Origin: Prinsepia uniflora
Taxonomy: Eukaryota; Streptophyta; Magnoliopsida; Rosales; Rosaceae
Direction: 5' to 3'
NCBI GenBank assembly: GCA_032719365.1
Contig: CM064872.1
Span: forward strand, 21,731,572-21,795,571
Length of the DNA: 64,000 nucleotides
Below are positions 32,161 to 43,402 of the stretch, in pieces. Numbering within the stretch: the first letter of the stretch is position 1; every line of letters starts with the position of its first letter. Below the pieces are notes generated by a model, which saw nothing but the letters and a program-made list of their open reading frames with translations, made no database searches and was not told where the DNA came from. The position numbers and the translations under genes are program-made.

Positions 32161-35100
32161 GTTTTCGTCTTCGACGGAGAGAACGATGGGATCTTGGAAA
32201 GGGTGAGGCCTTGAGCTTCGAAGTTTGAAGACAACAGATCGAGCTTCAAGTTCAACAGAGATAGAGAAGAAGACTTAGAGGGAGATGGAGAGATCGTGGG
32301 AGAAGGAGAAATCGTGGGAGGGAAGTGAGGTTGTGAGCTTCGACGAAGCTGGAGAGGATGAGATCGAAGATAGGTTTCTACCAAGACGAAGAGGTTGAGG
32401 GAGAAGGAGACAGAGAGGTTGAAGTTGGTGAGTAGTGAGGGTTCCTAAGGGTGAGCAATCGAGGGAGATGGCTGAGCATAAGCGACGGCATTTGGAATTC
32501 GAGTCTTCAAGAGAGGCGAGAGTGGAGAAATATGAGTCGATGTCAATGAGAGTCGAGAGGGAGGGATTGATTTGAGAGAGATGAGAGCGAAGAAGGCGAG
32601 ACTCAAGAGGGATGACTGAGAGCGGCTGAGTGAGAGATCAAGAGTGACTAAGCGAGAGGTCGAGACTCGAGAAGGGTTAGGATGTGATGTCTCTACGGGC
32701 TGAAGTTCGTTATCAACCTGATAGTTAGGATGCCGGTATGATAGTTAGTGAGAATGAATCGTGGATAGTTTCGATTCGGCATTTGATGTATAGTAGTGCT
32801 ACTGAGAGTAGCCGGATTTCTCAAACCCTATTTGTGACTGATGGTGTGGAGAATGTGAGTGCAACGGAGTTGGTAGATGACCTTAGTACGAAACCCTAGT
32901 GTATGATGTATGGTTTTGGAAATGTGAGTCGGCGAGTGGTTTGACTCTAGCGACTTTTTGGAGTCAAGACCGTTGGTCGGTCACGTCATGTCAGCTTTGG
33001 CGATGGTACTGTACTCTGCAGCCGAAGTTGTAATAATCGGTTAGGCCTAGTTGGTTTTCGTGCTACCTTAGTTTGTGATGAATATTTTGGTGGAGCTCAG
33101 GTCGGGTATGACCTGGTGGACGACACTAGTTGAGTCGAGTTGAGACTAGTTAAAAATTGGTTAGAGTTTGGTTGGACAGGTTACCAGGGTGTGATACTTG
33201 TCGATGGAATCTCGGAGTGGGGATACAGAGTAGTGAGTACTGGCGGTTGATTCCGGTTGGATGTGGAGTCTCGATAACGATGTCTGGTGGTTGGATCTGC
33301 ACGAGTCCGTGGAAAGCACTACTATCAAGAATGGATGTAGTTGTAGTCGTTGAGAATCGGGGGACGTTCAAGGAACGTTCATTTTCTTGTATGAGATGTC
33401 AGGGTGATTGTACCTAGAGTTGTGGGGTACGAGGGAGGCAGAGTTCCTTTAACCTGAGCAGAGGTACAGGGTCGTTGCTCGATATGAGCAAAGATCTAGG
33501 GTTGTCTGATTCGCGCACTGTGTGCTGGTGATTGTGATAACGATGAGCCATGAGTTGGGATGTGACTTCGTTGTGATGGGCATACGTTCGGTATCTGAGA
33601 TTCGGCAGTGAATGAGTTAGACTGGATGAGATGTGTTGGGACGCTAACCCAGTCGTGAGTATGATAACTGATGTGATTGGATTGATTAAGTGGTAAATGA
33701 ATGAAACGGTATGATCGAATGGGAGAGTTGGGGTATCAAGTTAGCTTGGTACAGACAGGTAGTTGATGCACAAGTGTGTTGGTTCAAAAATGGTTGGAAC
33801 TTTGGAATTGAGAGAGGTTGTGATTGAGGCGATGAGAGGAGTGCTTGATTCAGCATTGGTAATGGGTATTCGGAAGTCATTGAGGGTGACTTCTCATATT
33901 TTGTCCATGGCAGATAATGGTTGTTGTCACCACTATGTTGATCGTGTATTGGTTGGTGGACCCGTGATTTGTGTTGGGTCATCGGGAGGAGTTGGGTATT
34001 TCGAAGTTAGGTGAATGAGATTTCTCATTTTCTGCTTGGTGGCAGACGATGTTCGGTTACATGGTGTGGTGGGTGCAGTGGGTTTGTTCTTGCACTCACA
34101 TTGGATGAATTTGGATGTCATCGTCTTGGATTATCTTTTATTTTCCCTAGTTGGGATGACAAGGATAGATATGAGGTAATTGGAGAGGACCCATAGTTTA
34201 GACGTGTTCCGTCTTTGACTGATCGGTTTATATGTGAAAATGGTTGAGAAGCGATTTGATAGTAAGCGGATTCAATGAGGGTGTAAGATATGACCTGAAA
34301 TCTGGTCGTTAGCTGAGTGAGAACATATGTGGATCCTAGGTAGATCAGGATCGTGATGTTGACGATATAGGGCGTTGTGACGATCGAGGATCGTGATGTT
34401 AATGATCGGGTGGTGTTGTGGTGGATCAGGATGGCGTGGATCGTGATGTCGTGCCGTGTTGGCAGACTCTATCTTGTTGATTATGCTAAGCTAGGAATAG
34501 AGAAGAATTGTATTGTGGGACAATTGAAGAATCTCTTGGAATAGAATGAAATGATTACCCAACCTCTGTCTTGGGTATTTGGATATGGGAATGTTGGGTC
34601 GAGTTCTTTTCAAAGTTAATCCGGTATGAGACAGTAGTTGAGTGAATTGTGGTGTATATGATTTGTCTTGGATATTTGGCTATGGGGATGATGGGACTGA
34701 CTTCCTTTCGAGGTTAAACCCATATGATATATTAATCGAGCGAGTAGGTATCCGACGACATCGGATTGGTCAGTCTTGGATATGTGAATGATGGGATTGG
34801 CTTCCTTTCGAAGTTAATCGAATATGGTATAGTAATTGAATGAGTAGGTAGCCGACAGGTTCGGAGTTGGTGCGTCTCGGTAGACGTGGGTGAGATTTGA
34901 TGCCCATTTGGCATGAATGGGTACGCCTGGGTGGGCGTGAGTCAGATTGGTAAGTGTTGGATTACGTGATTAGGAGTAGCCGTTGTGATGCTGGTCGGGT
35001 GACCATGGGACTCGAAATGGATGATGAGTTGGAGTATTTGATCTGTCTAGTATTGGACTGGACAGATGAACTCCAGAATTGAAGTGTGATTAGCTACGAA

Positions 35101-36150
35101 CTATGTAGTGGACCGGTTGGTGGATGGATGTATGTACAGGGTACATTGTGCGAGGACCGATACTGGACAGACCTGAGTGGTGCCTGGTGACGGTATATAG
35201 GATATACCAGTGGTATGTTGATGACCGTTTTGGTAATCGGCTTAGTTCCTATATTGGTGGATTGGTTGAGAACGTGAACTGGACATTGGATACTATGCGC
35301 TGGGCTAGAGAGATTTCGATGAGTTCAGTGATTGTACGAGCAGGTGCTCAGAGCTGTGGATGGCTAGTGGAACCTTAGATTTGAGATGTGTTATCACTGC
35401 TGGGCAGGTATTCAATGGGGTCCAGTTACACACAGGTCGAGTGAGATGTTGGTATACGTATACTTAGGTTGAGTGAGTTGTTGGTTAGTGTAACGACGGG
35501 TTACTTTGCGTGGAGCGACTTCTCTGTGACTCTCATTAGCGGCAACATGGATTTTTGAGGAAATTTTGGTACATGATACCTTGGTGCTACTCTATAGTGA
35601 GTCAAAGGTGTGTCGGTGACTCAAATTGTGACCATGGAGCCGTTAATGCTGGCTGAGTGCCACATTATGGGACGTGTAATGTTGACATTGTAAAATTCGG
35701 GAAATGCGAAGAAATTATGAGATTTGATAACTCTTGGTGTGGGAAAGATGCCAGATTGATTTGCGACTGGCAAGTGGTGACAGTTTGGCTGGATGTGTTA
35801 GCGTGGATTGATGAGAGAGATTTAGTGACTCTCAATGGGCGCAGTTGTCAGGGTGGATTGGTGATTGAGAAGAACTGTCAAGCTGAATGTGTCAGCTAAA
35901 TATGCCAGCGTAATGGTAGAATTCTCGGGTGGTATCAACTCAGAACGTGTGATCAATGTCACTCGACGTGGTCGGGTGTAGTCGGTACGACGTGGCTCCG
36001 TGATGGAAGGTCTGGGTGCAGACAAGTATTATATTAGTTAGTGGGTGTAGACGTGTACATGGGATGTTAAACCTGACGGTGAGACTGAGCTTGTTTTTCC
36101 ACGATGTGGATGTGGAACTGGGTAGTTAGAATTTTGAGGACAAAATTATT
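32161..36150 (+). mobile_element. Non-coding internal region of a large LTR element (LARD-like)
   Basis: The 4-kb stretch is GT/GA-rich and has no frame with gag or pol motifs on either strand. It ends in the purine tract at 36151 and the LTR at 36165, so its right part is retroelement interior. 34568, 34665 and 34773 start three diverged repeats ('gtcttgg', 'tatgggaatgttggg', 'tttcaaagttaatc'; spacing 97 and 108). The left limit and 5' LTR were not found. A strongly decayed pol cannot be excluded. Confidence 0.5.
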
Positions 36151-36163
36151 TAAAGGGGGAAGG
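36151..36163 (+). other. Polypurine tract
   Basis: TAAAGGGGGAAGG, preceded by ttttgaggacaaaatta, lies directly before the LTR terminus TGTAACGACCC. This is the standard arrangement at the 3' LTR of Tekay-like gypsy elements. Confidence 0.85.
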
Positions 36164-37914
36164 TTGTAACGACCCATCTCGAATATCGAGATTAAATATT
36201 AATTTAATTATGGATTTAGAATAATTAATCGGGGATTAGTTGAGAGGAATCAGATGAACGGTGTAAAATGACCATTTTACCCTTGGACTTGGGCAAAATG
36301 TTGATTTTTGACATGTGAAGTCAAACATACGAAGACCGATGACCGTGACGTAAATCGGGACGTCACGAGTCTGTAGACAGGCGACACGTCGAAATTGAAC
36401 ATCGAACGAGGAAGTTATGGCCACGAAATCGAGATTGATTAAACTTACGTTTCGAGATTAGATTAAAATAATAATAAAATAATGAGGGAGTGATGAGTGA
36501 CAAGTGGACCCTTGAATGAGTGACAAGTGTCACTCATCCCATGGCCCAAATTCCACAAAAAGAGGATCTTGTCCCATTGGTTAGTTTTTATATTTTTATA
36601 TTTATATATTTTATTCATTTCTAAATCCCCACCTTCCATCATCTTCATCTAATCTACTTACCTCTCATCCTCACCCTTTATCGCCCTCACTCTCATCTTC
36701 ATCTCTTGTTGCTTCGAACCCGTTCACCACCATTTCCATACAACCCCACAACCCTCACACCATTATCTTCATTTGTTATTGTGACTAGCTAAGGGAGACT
36801 GAGTGTGTGACCTGTGAGGCAAGGAGGAGACGAGGAGGAGGGGGGACACGGCAGTCCACGACTGAGGTAGGCTGGAAAACCAAAAAACCCGAACTCTATT
36901 TCTGGGTTCAAACTGGTAGATTGAGTTTTGATGGCTGTCGAATGTTTTGAACAATGGGAGGATGTTCTCGAGGCTGAGGTGAGTTCAACGATGGCCACGA
37001 CGGTGGCCCACGACGGAGAAGGGAGGTAAGAAACCGCATGGCTCCTGTTTTGGTTCAAAAATGGAAAACGGTGTTTTAGTAGCTGTTGATCGATTTGGTT
37101 GCTTAGGTGAACTTCTGGAGGTTGCCAGGAAACTATTAGGCTTGGAACGGAGGCCAACGGTGGCCGAAGCTGGGAGCAGTCGACGGAGGAGGTTGGCTGG
37201 TCTGATCGACGATTAGGAAGGTACATTCTCAACCTAGTTTTATGTTTTTGAACTCGTAGATCAGTAGGGGAGGTTTAGACGAAGGTTTAAGGATTAATAG
37301 AATAAAAAATGGTTGAGGAGTGGCTGAAAACCAAACTCACCGGTCCAGTTCAACCGGGAACTAGTGAACCGGTTCAGACTGGGTTCACTGGAGAAAGACG
37401 ATGAATAGTGTCCCAATGCATGGGCTCCACACGCAGCGCCTTACGGCGGAGCGTGGGGGCATTTTTGGGGAAGTGCTCAACATGTGTTTTCATCTATTCG
37501 ATGTAACAAACATTTTGGGACTGGTTTCAAGTCGATTGGACATCATTTCGATATAGTTCGGGTGTCCAAAGGTTTAGGAACGAGTTTAAATACGTTTAAA
37601 AATCCTGGAAAAATTTTGGGACTTTAATGAGAGGTTAATGAGGTAGTTAGTAACCCTCTAGTATGGTTTGGACAGGTTTGGAAGTTCCAGTGATAGTGAT
37701 GTGGCTCGGAAGGGCATATGGCACGCGTATCGAGGCGATAGCGTAGGACAGTCTGTGAGTGGACATTGTTTTCTAAACTGTGATGCATGTATAACTGTTT
37801 TATATGTTTATATATGTGATTTCTATGATGATGATTGTGGTATTGGTGATTTACATATTTTCACGTATTTCAAGATAATTTTCCGTATTTGCAAGTATAT
37901 CGAGGTTTATGGTT

Positions 37915-38190
37915 TTAATAATGGTTCAATGGTATGATGTTGGATTTGGAAATATGAAATTGGGTTTGAGACCTATTTGGTTTATGAACTATCGGACTTG
38001 GAGTCCAATGAGGAATCGGGCTAGGGGCCCAGTTGGTTTACAAAATCGGACTGAGAACCATTTGAGTTATGTGATCGAGCGGGGGCCCAGTTGGCATACG
38101 AAATCGGACACGAGGCCCAATTGTGTTTTATATATGTGATTTTGGGTCTGGGACCCTATGTTTCATAAACGTGATTTCGGGTCGGGGACC
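37915..38190. repeat. Hairpin array B of the plus-strand LTR
   Basis: Units include TTGG-agt-CCAA, GGGC-tagg-GGCCC, GGGTC-tgg-GACCC and GGGTC-ggg-GACCC, with spacers such as 'tatgtttcataaacg'. It corresponds to 22718-23065 read on the other strand. Confidence 0.8.
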
Positions 38191-38434
38191 CATTTATGGA
38201 TTTGGAATTATGGATTTATGATGGTTTTATGGAAATTCCGGGCAGGGATTTTTGATATGTTTTGAAATGGCTTTATAAAATTGTTTTCCACATACCATCT
38301 TGATACGAGGATATGTTGATGGTCTCCTCCAGATGTCTGGGATACTGGGGAAGTCACGGTGCATTGCTTGGGAGGGGTTATTATACGGAGCGACCAGACC
38401 GTATAGTGACTCAGGGGCATGATTGCTATGATTA

Positions 38435-38570
38435 GACGTCTGGGACGTCAGACATCTGGGATGTCAGAGATATGGACCCGGAGAGATCCCGGGCAACATG
38501 CGTTGCTTTGACCGTGAGATATGACGTCTGAGACCTCAAGTGTCCGGGACGCTAGGCATCTGGGATACTG
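38435..38570. repeat. Hairpin array A of the plus-strand LTR
   Basis: GACGTC-tgg-GACGTC (38435-38449) and GACATC-tgg-GATGTC (38451-38465) are perfect. Later units near 38524-38567 are imperfect (gacgtc-tga-gacctc, agtgtc-cgg-gacgct). Confidence 0.85.
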
Positions 38571-39088
38571 ACGATGGTTACTTGGTAAAAATGAGTTATT
38601 GGATTTATGAAATGGTATTTCTGTATTTATATATTTGTTTTTATGGATTTGGGCAGTGGCCTACTTGGATTTGGATTTATGGATTTTGGTATTCTATGTT
38701 TTTGGGCTGAGTTCCCACATATGTTTGGATTTACGGTTTTGAGCTAAGGCCATACTGTTTTAATTAAAGTAAATGATTTGATTATTGGTTTTCGAATGCA
38801 TGCATACTTTTTAGTGAAGGGCATAAATGTCTTCCTATGAAATGTGTTTTTATTAAACTATTGATTTTCGTCCACTCACAACTTTTAATTGTTTTAATGC
38901 CCTTCAAGTTGATCATGGGTGCGGGATGTAGCAGAGACCAAGACATCGCACTCCTCCACCGATCCTGGCGCGCTCTGGAAGCCTCGAATGGGCTGAGGGT
39001 TGAGTTATCCATTTTCGGACACTTCGTGTCAGACGGGAGCATGTCACATCCCGCGATAATCCCGGGGGGATTGGGATGGGTCGTGTCA

Positions 39089-39640
39089 GCAACTGAACGA
39101 GATGGATTAAGTATTTGGGATTAGCCCTAGTTTGAACGACATCGTTTTGAGACAGAGAGGTTAGGCTGTTTGGGTCCTGGGAATGGTTGGGTTGGGCTTC
39201 CAAGACAAAACCAGTTTGAATCAGTTTGGAGGGTTGGGTTGGGCTGGACAGAATTGGGCCACCATTAAAACCCAAAACAAAAGCCCATTTATTTAAGTTC
39301 GATTATTTGGTTCAGTTCTATTTTGTTAAATCAAGAAATAAAACAGAACTAGTTTGGACCCAATTCGGCTCGATTTTTACTATTTAGTTTTTATTTTCTT
39401 TCGGTTCAGTTTTGTTCGGTTGGGTCTGATTTTAGATCCGATTTTTTAGAAACAATTATCAGGGCTAGTAGAGATATGAGAGACTTACTGAGTTTTTTTT
39501 TTTTTTATAAACTTAGGATTAGGGTTTGGTTTGGGTTTTTGGCTTTTTAAATTAAATTAGGTTAGGTTTGGGTTGGGCTTGCCCAATGTTGAGGGCTAGT
39601 TTTGGGTTTGAACTGAAAAAGTAGTAATAAGATTGTCCTC
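39089..39640. other. Degenerate ttgggttgggc repeat
   Basis: Short phrases such as gggttgggttgggc, ggttcagttctatt and 'ttggacccaattcggc' recur with no frame or clear ends. The composition resembles 20805-21040 and 31998-32150. Confidence 0.4.
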
Positions 39641-42375
39641 GAAATTTTGTGTTTATTGAAATTTTGTCCTCGAAATTTCAATACAAATCCATCTTATGTT
39701 CAAATTCCAATTGGATAATTGAGTTGCTTAAAACATAATAAGACCAAACACTACTTATTTCCCACTAGCCCAAACTATGCACAACTAGTTGTGCACAATA
39801 TTTGAAATCACTGCCCGAACGAGTCACATAAGCATCAAACATAATGAAAATTATAAGCGTTGAAGTACGAACAAATACCACAAACTCAAACAATCGTAAA
39901 AATCATATCACTATAAAGGAACAATGAGTCATAACGAAATCACACAAAAATAACCTTTTTCCAATGTTCAAAAATCAACCATCACAACCAAACTGACCTT
40001 AGGAACTGCATGAAGCAACATCCGAGTCATGCCCAAATATATAACACATCAGTGATGAATAACACCCACTAACACACACACAACTCATAACCAAGCTTAA
40101 CCAATTCTCAAGTTCACATTTGATCACACATATCACCTGTCTAGGACTGTACGAAGCATAATCTGGTCCTAGTCCGAGAACTGCACTAACGCATCATCCA
40201 GACATGTCTAGAGACTGCTCGTAGCACCAACCAGACTACCCTAACATTCCCCAGGTTAGATTTAACATTGCCGAGCTATATCATGACTGCTCTTGGGCTT
40301 ACAACCATAACTTAAGTTCTCGCTGATCACCTATTCATTATTTGAGATTTCAAGCAACAATATTTCCTCAAAATCATAACCAACATACTAAAGTAAAGGC
40401 AGATGGCCGTTGTCCCTAGTCGTATGTTGGGTCGCCTATCGTATAAGGTTGACTATGCCCATTATTCTCACACTTGCATTGTTCTTAACATACTATAGCC
40501 TCTTATCACCCGTTATTTCAAATGGCTATCTAAAGGTCACCCGCAAGAGCTTCTACACATTTCCATAAAAAAACATGTATGCAACAATATAATTAATCAT
40601 CAAATAAAATGCCATCCCTAAACATCTCAACCTCTTTTTTCCACTAATTACTACCTCAGTTTTTTTTCTAGGAGGTTCTCAACTAATCTGCCAACTGTCA
40701 ACACGTCTCAAAAGGATTTTACTAGTTAGCCAACTTGAGTACGTACTATCACATTAATCCACAAGGAGACCTCAAAACTTTGGTTAAAACCAAAACAAAA
40801 TGAATGTACCTTAACAACACAACTACTCCGTTAATGGTTGAAACCATAACTAACCATTGCTATTAACCAAGGGAAGAGTATAGGTAATAACTACTAAAAT
40901 GTGAGACTTAGCCAATGGACTATGATACGTTCAAATTTTTTTTTTCATCACAGTAGGAAATGATTAGGTGAAACAATGCTAAAACCTGACAGTAAAAACA
41001 ACATAATAGATAGGCTTTACAGATGTTCCCACATAAAAGTTATCTCAACAATGTTTTTATAATGAAGGGAACTTCCAGAACACTTGGAATTAATCCATAC
41101 TATGTCCAGGTAGAAACATCTAGACTTGTTTTATGTTATTTTACCTCGATTTTTAAATGTTCACTCTTTAAGTATCAATCATAAATCTTTTCATTCATTC
41201 CAGATACTTTTTTCTCTATCATAACCGAGTTCCCCTAGCTAAGACAATCTTACTTGTTATCCAATCTTCCATATTTCCTCGTCTCATTTTGTAACCTTAT
41301 GATTACCTTGGGCTAACTAGGTTGACCAATCAAGTACTCAATTTCTTAACTAAATGCTTAACATCACTACGCGTAGTGCATCATTCAAAATTCACTTTTC
41401 ATGCTATAACTGTACTGCTGGCCAGCATACCCCTCAGGGATATAGTATCCGAGTGTCCGAACAGGTGTACAACATCTAAGCGCTAACCACACATCTCAAG
41501 CACTCGGGATACAGCATCCGAGGGGCCACTCAAGGATACAACATCTGGGTGTCACACACATAATCATATGGCACTACTAGTAGGCCAAATATGATACCAC
41601 ATAACTACTCGGGGATACAGCGTCTGAGTGGCCCACCAGGGATACATCATCTGGGTGTCAACCACATAACCCAACCACTCAGGGATACAACATCTGAGTG
41701 GCCTTCTAGGGATACAACATGGACGTCAACCCTAATACTCAACCATTCGGGGATACATCATCTAAATGGCCGCCTAGGGATACATTATCTAGGCGTAACT
41801 CAACAGTCCAGGTTAACCTGTTCATAACATATAATGCACTAATATCGAGAAAATTTACAATAGCAAACACTACTTGCTTAACCAAATTTATTTACTTTTA
41901 TTTTATTTAAAATTGGCCTAATCCTATACATAAATTAAGTAAAATTGTGAATGTAAAACAATCAATACTTTCCTAAAGATCATTACGTCTTCATTTGATT
42001 AACATGTTCACTTTATCTCGATATATTTTTCACACATAAGAAGCAGGTTACCATTCAACATATTTTCATATTCTAAGGCTCAAACATCATTTTTTTTTTT
42101 TCAAAAAGATCGAGAATTATACGAAACTCAAAATCACTTTACTAACATATCACATCGTGACCTTGGCTGATTTTCCAAATCAGCTATATTCCTACCAAGG
42201 TCAACCCAATTTTTGATCACGAATACTTGCGTATAACACATACTTCAATTAATAACAAAACATGTTGTTCTTTCATTAATTCCAAAAGATTATCAAAAAT
42301 CATTAAAAACCATCTTAATCAAACCATCCTGATAAATAGGGGTTACATTTATAAGGACAAATATTCAAACCCAGA
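39641..42375 (-). mobile_element. Interior remnant of a minus-strand gypsy element
   Basis: At 39655-39680 GAAATTTTGTCCTCGAAATTTC reversed gives the 'gaaatttcgaggacaaaat' phrase found just before the 3' LTR of Tekay-like elements. At the other end is a primer site (42376). The 2.7 kb between has no pol or gag frame. It holds the hairpin array at 41430-41812. The 3' LTR on the left was not found. Confidence 0.5.
41430..41812. repeat. Hairpin array with constant GGGATACA-type loop
   Basis: There are about ten units with a loop like ggatacaacat and changing arms: CCACTCA/TGAGTGG (41675/41695), CGCCTAG/CTAGGCG (41771/41789), CCATT/AATGG (about 41743), CTCGG/CCGAG (about 41504) and ACTC/GAGT (about 41606). 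Some units have one wobble or mismatch, and one (about 41706) has lost pairing. Confidence 0.85.
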
Positions 42376-42387
42376 CTCTGATACCAC
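42376..42387 (-). other. Primer-binding site of the minus-strand element
   Basis: Reversed, the site reads TGGTATCAGAGT, one base from the initiator-tRNA-Met form, three bases after an LTR end TGTCA. It fixes the LTR to the right as the 5' LTR of a minus-strand element. Confidence 0.75.
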
Positions 42388-42390
42388 GTT

Positions 42391-43296
42391 GACAGGACCC
42401 ATCCCACATTCTGTGTAAACTGGACTGGTTCTGCTCTCGTCTGACAACTTTTGTCAGACAAAGGATTTTACGAATTTTAATTATCTCCAAGTCTTATTAG
42501 ATTAGCCAAACTAAATCCATTCTTACGGGGTTACCGCTCACATCCAACCCACTTAACCCCGTCAAGTGACGAAAACTTCTAACTTCGCTTACCGAACTTT
42601 AATTAAAGTAACAATAGCATGTTTAATTACCACTGCACCACCAGTTTCAGGGAAAATTATTTTATATGTTCTTTATTTCTCCATTTCATAATTATGATCT
42701 ACATTTATTATTCAGAAATAAATATAATCAACTCCTTAACATTCACCCTTAGACCTACATATTTTCAATTTCTTCATGAGATTACGAAATTTCAAAGTAT
42801 TTAGGGGCTAGAACTTATAACACATGACACACATACTATATTCTTGGAAAATAATCTTCATACTTCAAATCCTACGTGCTAACTAAATTGGATCCAATTA
42901 GAGCTAACAAAGATGATGCACAATATTCATGAACAAACCCCAAAATCATACATCATGATCACATTTTCTAAACTAAAGATCATTTAATTTAAAGGCTAAT
43001 AATAATATCCCAAATTATATGAAAAGATATACCTTACTCCTTTATGTGAACCCTAACTTATATATAAACATACTATACACATTCATGGAATATCACAACA
43101 TGTTATTATGAATTAACATCACAATATTATCAATTTCCATAGGCTCATTATGCATAAACACTTTAATCTAAAGGGAATAATTCATTCACTAAATTCATCA
43201 CATAGCATTCACTAAAATCATAAATAATCCCTAGGCTTAGTCTTCCAACTCTCCTCGGGCACTTTCCATTCATAACATCATTATATGTTATTGATT
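42391..43296 (-). mobile_element. 5' LTR of subfamily B, truncated
   Basis: It starts TGACAGGACCC next to the primer site and matches 19226-20005 nearly base for base from 'cactgcaccacca' onward. At about 43295 the match stops and Athila-like tail sequence begins, so the LTR lacks its outer part. Confidence 0.7.
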
Positions 43297-43402
43297 TATC
43301 AAATAGCCCCAAACCTATCTTTTGCTAGTCCCTTAGCAAAACAAAAAATAAAGGACTCAATTTAATTAAGATAAGTATTTGAACCTCTAGGCTCACCTAG
43401 TA

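Larger units (their letters stand above)
36165..39088 (+). mobile_element. 3' LTR of the large family, 2.9 kb, plus strand
   Basis: It runs TGTAACGACCC to GGGTCGTGTCA and follows a polypurine tract, which fixes it as a 3' LTR. It shares block order with the solo LTRs at 21769 and 43403. Inside are the palindrome GTGACAAGTGTCAC (36520-36533), hairpin array B (37915-38190) and array A (38435-38570). No promoter element could be assigned with confidence. Confidence 0.92.

Noticed and set aside
33150..36050. Several plus-strand frames of 60-86 codons
   Set aside because: No gag, pol or cellular domain could be read; they fall in GT-rich non-coding interior.
41430..41812. CRISPR-like array
   Set aside because: The units are degenerate, the spacer-like parts are themselves repeats that pair, and the DNA is plant nuclear.
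42376..42387. tRNA-like match near ctctgatacca
   Set aside because: It is only the 12-base primer-binding site; no cloverleaf surrounds it.
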